Source: Posidonia oceanica (Eukaryota > Streptophyta > Magnoliopsida > Alismatales > Posidoniaceae). From it: a stretch of DNA of 64,000 nt. Position numbers and translations under genes: made by a program. Position 1 is the first letter of the stretch. Every line of letters starts with the position of its first letter. The notes under the pieces were generated by a model. The model was not told where the DNA came from, did no database searches, and saw nothing but the letters and a program-made list of their open reading frames with translations. Positions 59,415 to 64,000 of this stretch are shown piece after piece. The stretch lies in assembly GCA_037176725.1 (NCBI GenBank), contig JAZBRS010000020.1, positions 88,110,001 to 88,174,000 on the forward strand. Reading direction: 5' to 3'.

Positions 59415-62148
59415 CTTCTCCACCCGCTGAGAGAGAGAGAGTCAGAGAGAGTGATGAAGGAGGCAGAGGGTGCTAGTGTTTGGCCGTGAGGAGGAGGCAT
59501 GCCCGATCATCGCCCAGCAGCAGAGCAAGCTTGAGGAGTGGCCACGAGGAGCTTGGGAGCGGAGGAGAACGCCAGAGCCGCGAGTTGGGTCGCCGGTGAT
59601 GGTGAAAAAAGGCTGTGGGTGTCATTGAGGTACACACCCACTTCCTTGCTTGCGATTTTTCCTGGAAATGATGCAAATGTGTAGTCTATTATGTTGTGGA
59701 TGCATGGTAGAGATTTCATGATTTTAGGGTATTTATTGTGGATTTTATGGCATTTATTGGATGATGGGTTTACTGTTGGGATTTTTGGACCGTATGACCT
59801 CTTGAGCTTTAGATTTTTATAACTTGGTCTACAGTTATCGGAATGCTTTGATTTTTGTTCCATGTGGTAGAACACTTGAATATCTACGATTTAGATATTT
59901 TTGTGGGATTTTGAGGTGTGTGTGCTAGGATCGGTTCAAGTTCCCAAACTAGGTGATTTTTTTTGGTTCTGCATTCTGTCTGGTTTTCTAAACTTTTTTG
60001 CTGATGCCGCGTTTTGGTACCGCATGTCGGTCTCGCATTTTTTTCAGGGGATTTTTCTGTGAGTGTTTGGACGACTCCTGGGCACCCGGGGTGCCCCTAG
60101 GGTGCCCATTTCTCTTGGATTGGCTTGGTTTTGGACCAGGCCAGACCCTATATGGTGTTCCTTTGTTAATTGATGATTAGAATTTGATATTTGGTTTTAT
60201 GGAGAGTTTTATTGAATTAAAATGAATCTTGTCATTTAAGAGATTGAAATTCTATATAATACATTAGGGCAATAAGAGAATTAAGCCAACCAGTAGGGAT
60301 GAGATAGGAATTGCCTAAAATGGATTAGCAAGACCCCCTTGAGCTAGGGTTAGAAATTAAAAGACTAAACAACCTAAAAATGCTAAGGTTTTTCCCTAAT
60401 TGGCATAGACGGACATTAGGGAATACGTTAACCTTAGAATTAGATCTTAGCAGTAGAACTTGGTGTTCTGGATGCCGTTGTGTGGGTGTTCGATCTCATA
60501 AGTGCCTTGGAACTTCGGGACCAGTGCTTTGCTTGTGTGTGGTGCCGGGTGGGTAAATGTTATACCCCGAAAGTGCCTTTATTTCTTAGCTGTGTGATAT
60601 TTTGTAATGTGGTTCTGGACTCAATAGTGGAGCTATCGAGGCTGTGTTCTGAGCTGTGCTTTTAGCTCATGGTTTTGTATCGTGCTTGATGTCGCGTTTT
60701 TGAGGTATTTTGAGTTGTCTTTTAAGGATTTCGAAATGATTTTCGAAAAGAGTTTTGAAAAGAAAATGCATGGGTTTGGCAAAGGTTTCGGAAAGAGTTT
60801 TCCGTTGTTTTCTGTGTGTGGCGGACCAAGATACTGGAGGGGCGTGTCGACGGGATCAGGAGATGTGACGACATTCCTGGTTGGTCGGGCGCATTGCCTA
60901 GGTTGAGGTCCTGAGACCAAGAGGCTGAGGTAAGTGTTCGTTGGATCTTGGAGGTATGATACTCCTTGATTGTCGTTCACGAGGCTGAGGCTAAGGTCCG
61001 TAGGTTGGGGGTATTGACTGGACTTGGAGGTATGACACTCTGCTTGTTCCGGGTGCCGAGGACCCAAGGTACTGACTGTACATAGTGTATCGTGGCAGCG
61101 GACACAAGGGGTATGAGACCTCTGGATAGCTAGACGTGATACCCTAGTTAGTACAAGTACCGAGGCTGCTTGGTGTGGACTAAGCCTAGGGGTGAGGAGC
61201 CTCAGGGGTTTGGAGCACTGAGTTAGGGCACCTAGAGGGCATTCCCTGTGGTGTCTTGCTGAGAGACAGGACTGGCCTTCCTGTATGGTTGGCTTTGTGA
61301 GGCTCGTTGGCCGGGACGGTTCACTCCTCCACAGGGTAGTGCACTGTGGCAATGCAGGGACACCGTGGTCGTGCCTCGGTGGACTGCTTGTGGCTAGGTG
61401 TCATCGCTTGGGCCCAAGTGACGACCTTTGTTTGTGTTTGTGGTTGTTGTGCTTGTGGCTGCGCCTGTTGGGCATAGGTCTTGCGCTAGTGAGGCGCATT
61501 GGTTTGGCTGAGCAATGTCTCAGCACTGGCTTTGTGTTTTGATGTTTGTTGTATTGTTGTTTGTGTTCTGAATGCTATTGAGGGTATTCAGACACGGTTG
61601 GTTGTCTAGTCCGCACCAGGAGTGTGATGGACCAGACTGTGTGTGTTGGGGCTTGATTTGGCTAGTGTGGCCATTTCAAGTGTGCATAAAGATTTTGAAA
61701 AGAGCATGCATATGGTTTCAAAAGGAAAAGAGAAAAGATGTTTTCAAATGCATGTTTTTAGTGGTTTGCTTTGTGTGCAATGATGTATGCCCTGCTGTGG
61801 CATCCAGGAGAGATGCTTGTGTTTGTTTGTTTGTGGCATAGTTACGCCTGTTCCCTCGACGTTGTTTGTCGAGCTGGGGTGTGTGCTGGGTGACCTATTG
61901 ACTGGTCGCTCACATGTGCTTTGTTTCTGTTTTTGGCAGGTGCAGGATAAGAGCTGGAGTTACTAGTGCATATAGGAAAGGAGTCACACTGCCACACATT
62001 AAGGGTTCTGGGTAAGTTAGTTATTTAAGTTATTATATTTCTGCTTTATAGTAATTGTGAGAATGTAGTTCTGTAGTTCATGAATGCTAATAAGATTAAA
62101 AAAAAAATGATAGCTAAGTTGAGAGGTAACGACATTGGGGTCGTTACA
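59155..62148 (+). mobile_element. Solo LTR D (2,994 bp), A family, TSD TATCA
   Basis: Starts TGTACTATCCAGG and ends GGGGTCGTTACA, flanked by perfect TATCA at 59150-59154 and 62149-62153. It has the same length as the 5' LTR of element A, with AGGTACAC at 59628-59635, a pyrimidine-rich tract near 59390-59435 and TTTTTGGCAG near 61938. No interior sequence remains, so it is the product of LTR-LTR recombination. Confidence 0.93.
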
Positions 62149-62153
62149 TATCA

Positions 62154-63235
62154 CCTTGAGTTTCAGTTAACATTATAGTTCAGTCACAACCATTCGGTAG
62201 AAAACATGCCGTTCTTCAATAATACTAAAGTTCCAATTAAATTAGTTACAGTATCAACTAATTTTAACACTAAAACAGAAAAGATAGAAACTTAAGTTTC
62301 TTGGTAAGACATGTCGAACATAAAATCTAAGTTGTCAATGTATAAACAATGACTGAAACAGAAAATGTAGTAACTTAAGTTCATATCATATTGAGTTTCA
62401 GTAAAATCATACGACAAATGTATCAGACAACTATAAAAACTATTCATATGCAAAAGCCCGATAGTAGTACTAAAAATAATAACACTACAGTTCCTATCAA
62501 ATTCAGTTACAATATCAACTAATGTTAAAAACTAAAAAAGGAATTATAGAAACTTAAATTCCTACCAAATTCCGTTCCACTCAACTATTATAAGATGTAA
62601 CACAGAACATCAAAGATGTCAATGCATAAACAGAGCATGAGACAAGGACTGTATATCAACCCAATCTAATACTGCTATATCATCAAATCAAAAGTAAAAA
62701 TTACTGCCAGGGCAAATCCACTTTCAATGAATCGTCTACCAGCACTAATGAAAATCAAACCAGAAAAAACAAAAAAACATACATACCTATTTTAAGAATG
62801 AGTCCACCCAAAAACAAAGCTTGAGTTTTTTTTCGACGAAAAACAGTGTGCGATAATCCTCTACCTAACGCCAGACACAACGTCGATATGCTTGGTCAAA
62901 AAACACAACCTAAGAGAACGCCGAGGAAGACAGCCAGGGAAAACCAATCCTCTATGCTTGCTGATTGAAAGGAGAGAGAAGGAGAATACCAACCGACGAC
63001 GTGGGGTGAAGAGAAACACGATTCCCTAACAAAATGCTAACCAATGCCACCCTCACTATTCTCTCTATATTAATTACAATTAATTAGCCTACATTCTCTC
63101 TCTATTATTTCCCTCCAATAACAAAACCACCACTAATTAAAAAGTGATTTTCATACTGACCCTAGGATCAAGATCCAACAAATATGATTGACTTTCTCTC
63201 AAAATGCTATTTTAAGGTAAAGTGCAACAGATCCC
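62154..63235. other. AT-rich DNA, probably 5' part of the FAR1-like MULE
   Basis: AT-rich with GAAACTTAAGTT and CAGTTACAATATCAAC phrases repeated. A G/C-richer patch at about 62830-63010 on the minus strand could be an untranslated first exon. No open frame and no certain terminal inverted repeat. Confidence 0.35.
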
Positions 63236-63238
63236 AAT

Positions 63239-63356
<118 letters not shown>

Positions 63357-63362
63357 TGTGTT

Positions 63363-63397
<35 letters not shown>

Positions 63398-63639
63398 TAA
63401 TGATCTGGTAGTGCCCTACCCTACTTAAGCTAAGTAAGGCCCTTAATATCAACCATTCATCTTCATCTTAATAACTACCATTTAAATGATAATAATTTAA
63501 AAGAATTCTATTAAACAAGGAGGTAGTTACGGTAACCACATTTTCTATTACATCAACCAAAAGATGCAAATCCAACGGTTGAGAGATTTAGAGTCCTACT
63601 TATTTTAAGTAAGGACGGACCTTACCAGAAAATTGGCCT

Positions 63640-63640
<1 letters not shown>
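63363..63640. mobile_element. Short inverted-repeat element (MITE-like), first copy, with (TA)n(GA)n lead
   Basis: A (TA)n(GA)n run (63363-63397) leads to TAATGATCTGGTAGTGCCC. The right side near 63640 has the approximate reverse complement (TAAGTAAGGACGGACCTTAC, CAGAAAA). The arms share CTGGTA and CTTACTTA/TAAGTAGG over about 38 bases. There is no coding sequence in about 240 bases. Superfamily unknown. Confidence 0.55.
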
Positions 63641-63642
<2 letters not shown>

Positions 63643-63695
<53 letters not shown>

Positions 63696-64000
63696 TTAAT
63701 GATCTGGTAGGGCCCTGCCTTACTTAAGCTAATTAAGACCCAAAATTTGACCATTCAATTCAAAACCAATTGAAATATCTTAACCATCTATTTTGAAAAA
63801 GGAAGGTACTCCCAAGCACAAATAGTATTACGTAAATTACGAAAAATCTGCACATTCCGTGGTTTAAGGGATGTGTGTGTATTTCTAAATTTGAGAAAAA
63901 TATCACACAACAATACGTATTAACTTCGGATTGAATGTATTAGTAATTACTGATACGTGCACTAAGTAAAACATCCGTAATACTAAACAGTAATTACTGA
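63643..64000. mobile_element. Second copy of the same short element, cut by the window end
   Basis: Again a (TA)n run (63643-63670), a (GA)n run (63671-63695) and then TTAATGATCTGGTAGGGCCC with TTACTTAAGCTAATTAAG, diverging further right. Two copies with the same microsatellite lead suggest the run belongs to the repeat. Confidence 0.5.

Overview
This is plant nuclear DNA, almost certainly from a flowering plant with a large repeat-rich genome. The window is dominated by Ty3/gypsy chromovirus-type LTR retrotransposons with very long LTRs (2.5 to 3.0 kb) and initiator-Met-tRNA primer-binding sites. It also holds Mutator/FAR1-like, hAT (BED finger) and CACTA DNA transposons, and broken fragments of two ordinary plant genes: a serine carboxypeptidase-like gene and a small-molecule methyltransferase. 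I see no intact host gene. The species cannot be told from the sequence.

Layout. 1-3600 is low-complexity, strand-asymmetric DNA without a recognisable gene. 3605-5154 (-) is a serine carboxypeptidase-like pseudogene with legible introns. 6844-8287 is the right-hand part of a CACTA-type element: a coding remnant, an array of GCGAGGA-type subterminal motifs and a 163-bp foldback. 9274-9868 (+) is a methyltransferase pseudogene. 10103-15330 is a long imperfect inverted repeat whose centre was hit by a 3.2-kb hAT element (11426-14632). 16434-16571 is the first exon of a FAR1/MULE gene, cut by element A.

16572-44508 is element A, a plus-strand retrotransposon with 2,994-bp LTRs and almost no coding capacity. 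Its interior carries gypsy element B (30480-40596, TSD GAGCT). It also carries a striking array of four ~3-kb chimeric units (20489-32326), each made of element A interior (with a 40-bp minisatellite) plus the first ~1.9 kb of B's LTR. 44509-58999 (-) is a second, different FAR1/MULE transposase gene. It is split by a solo LTR (F, TSD GGTAA), which is itself split by a complete minus-strand gypsy element (E, 45983-56346, TSD ATTCT). 59155-62148 is a solo LTR (D, TSD TATCA) of the same family as A. The right edge holds a TATATG microsatellite and two related short inverted-repeat elements, each preceded by a (TA)n(GA)n run.

How it fits together. Target-site duplications and re-joining reading frames give a clear insertion order: MULE, then F, then E on the right; A, then B, then tandem amplification in the middle; long inverted repeat, then hAT on the left. 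All protein-coding remnants are broken by stops, frameshifts or deletions. No new protein-based system was found. The most unusual structures are the chimeric LTR/interior tandem array, family-specific palindromic motif clusters inside the LTRs, and a splice-donor-like GGTACAC motif shared by LTRs of several families.
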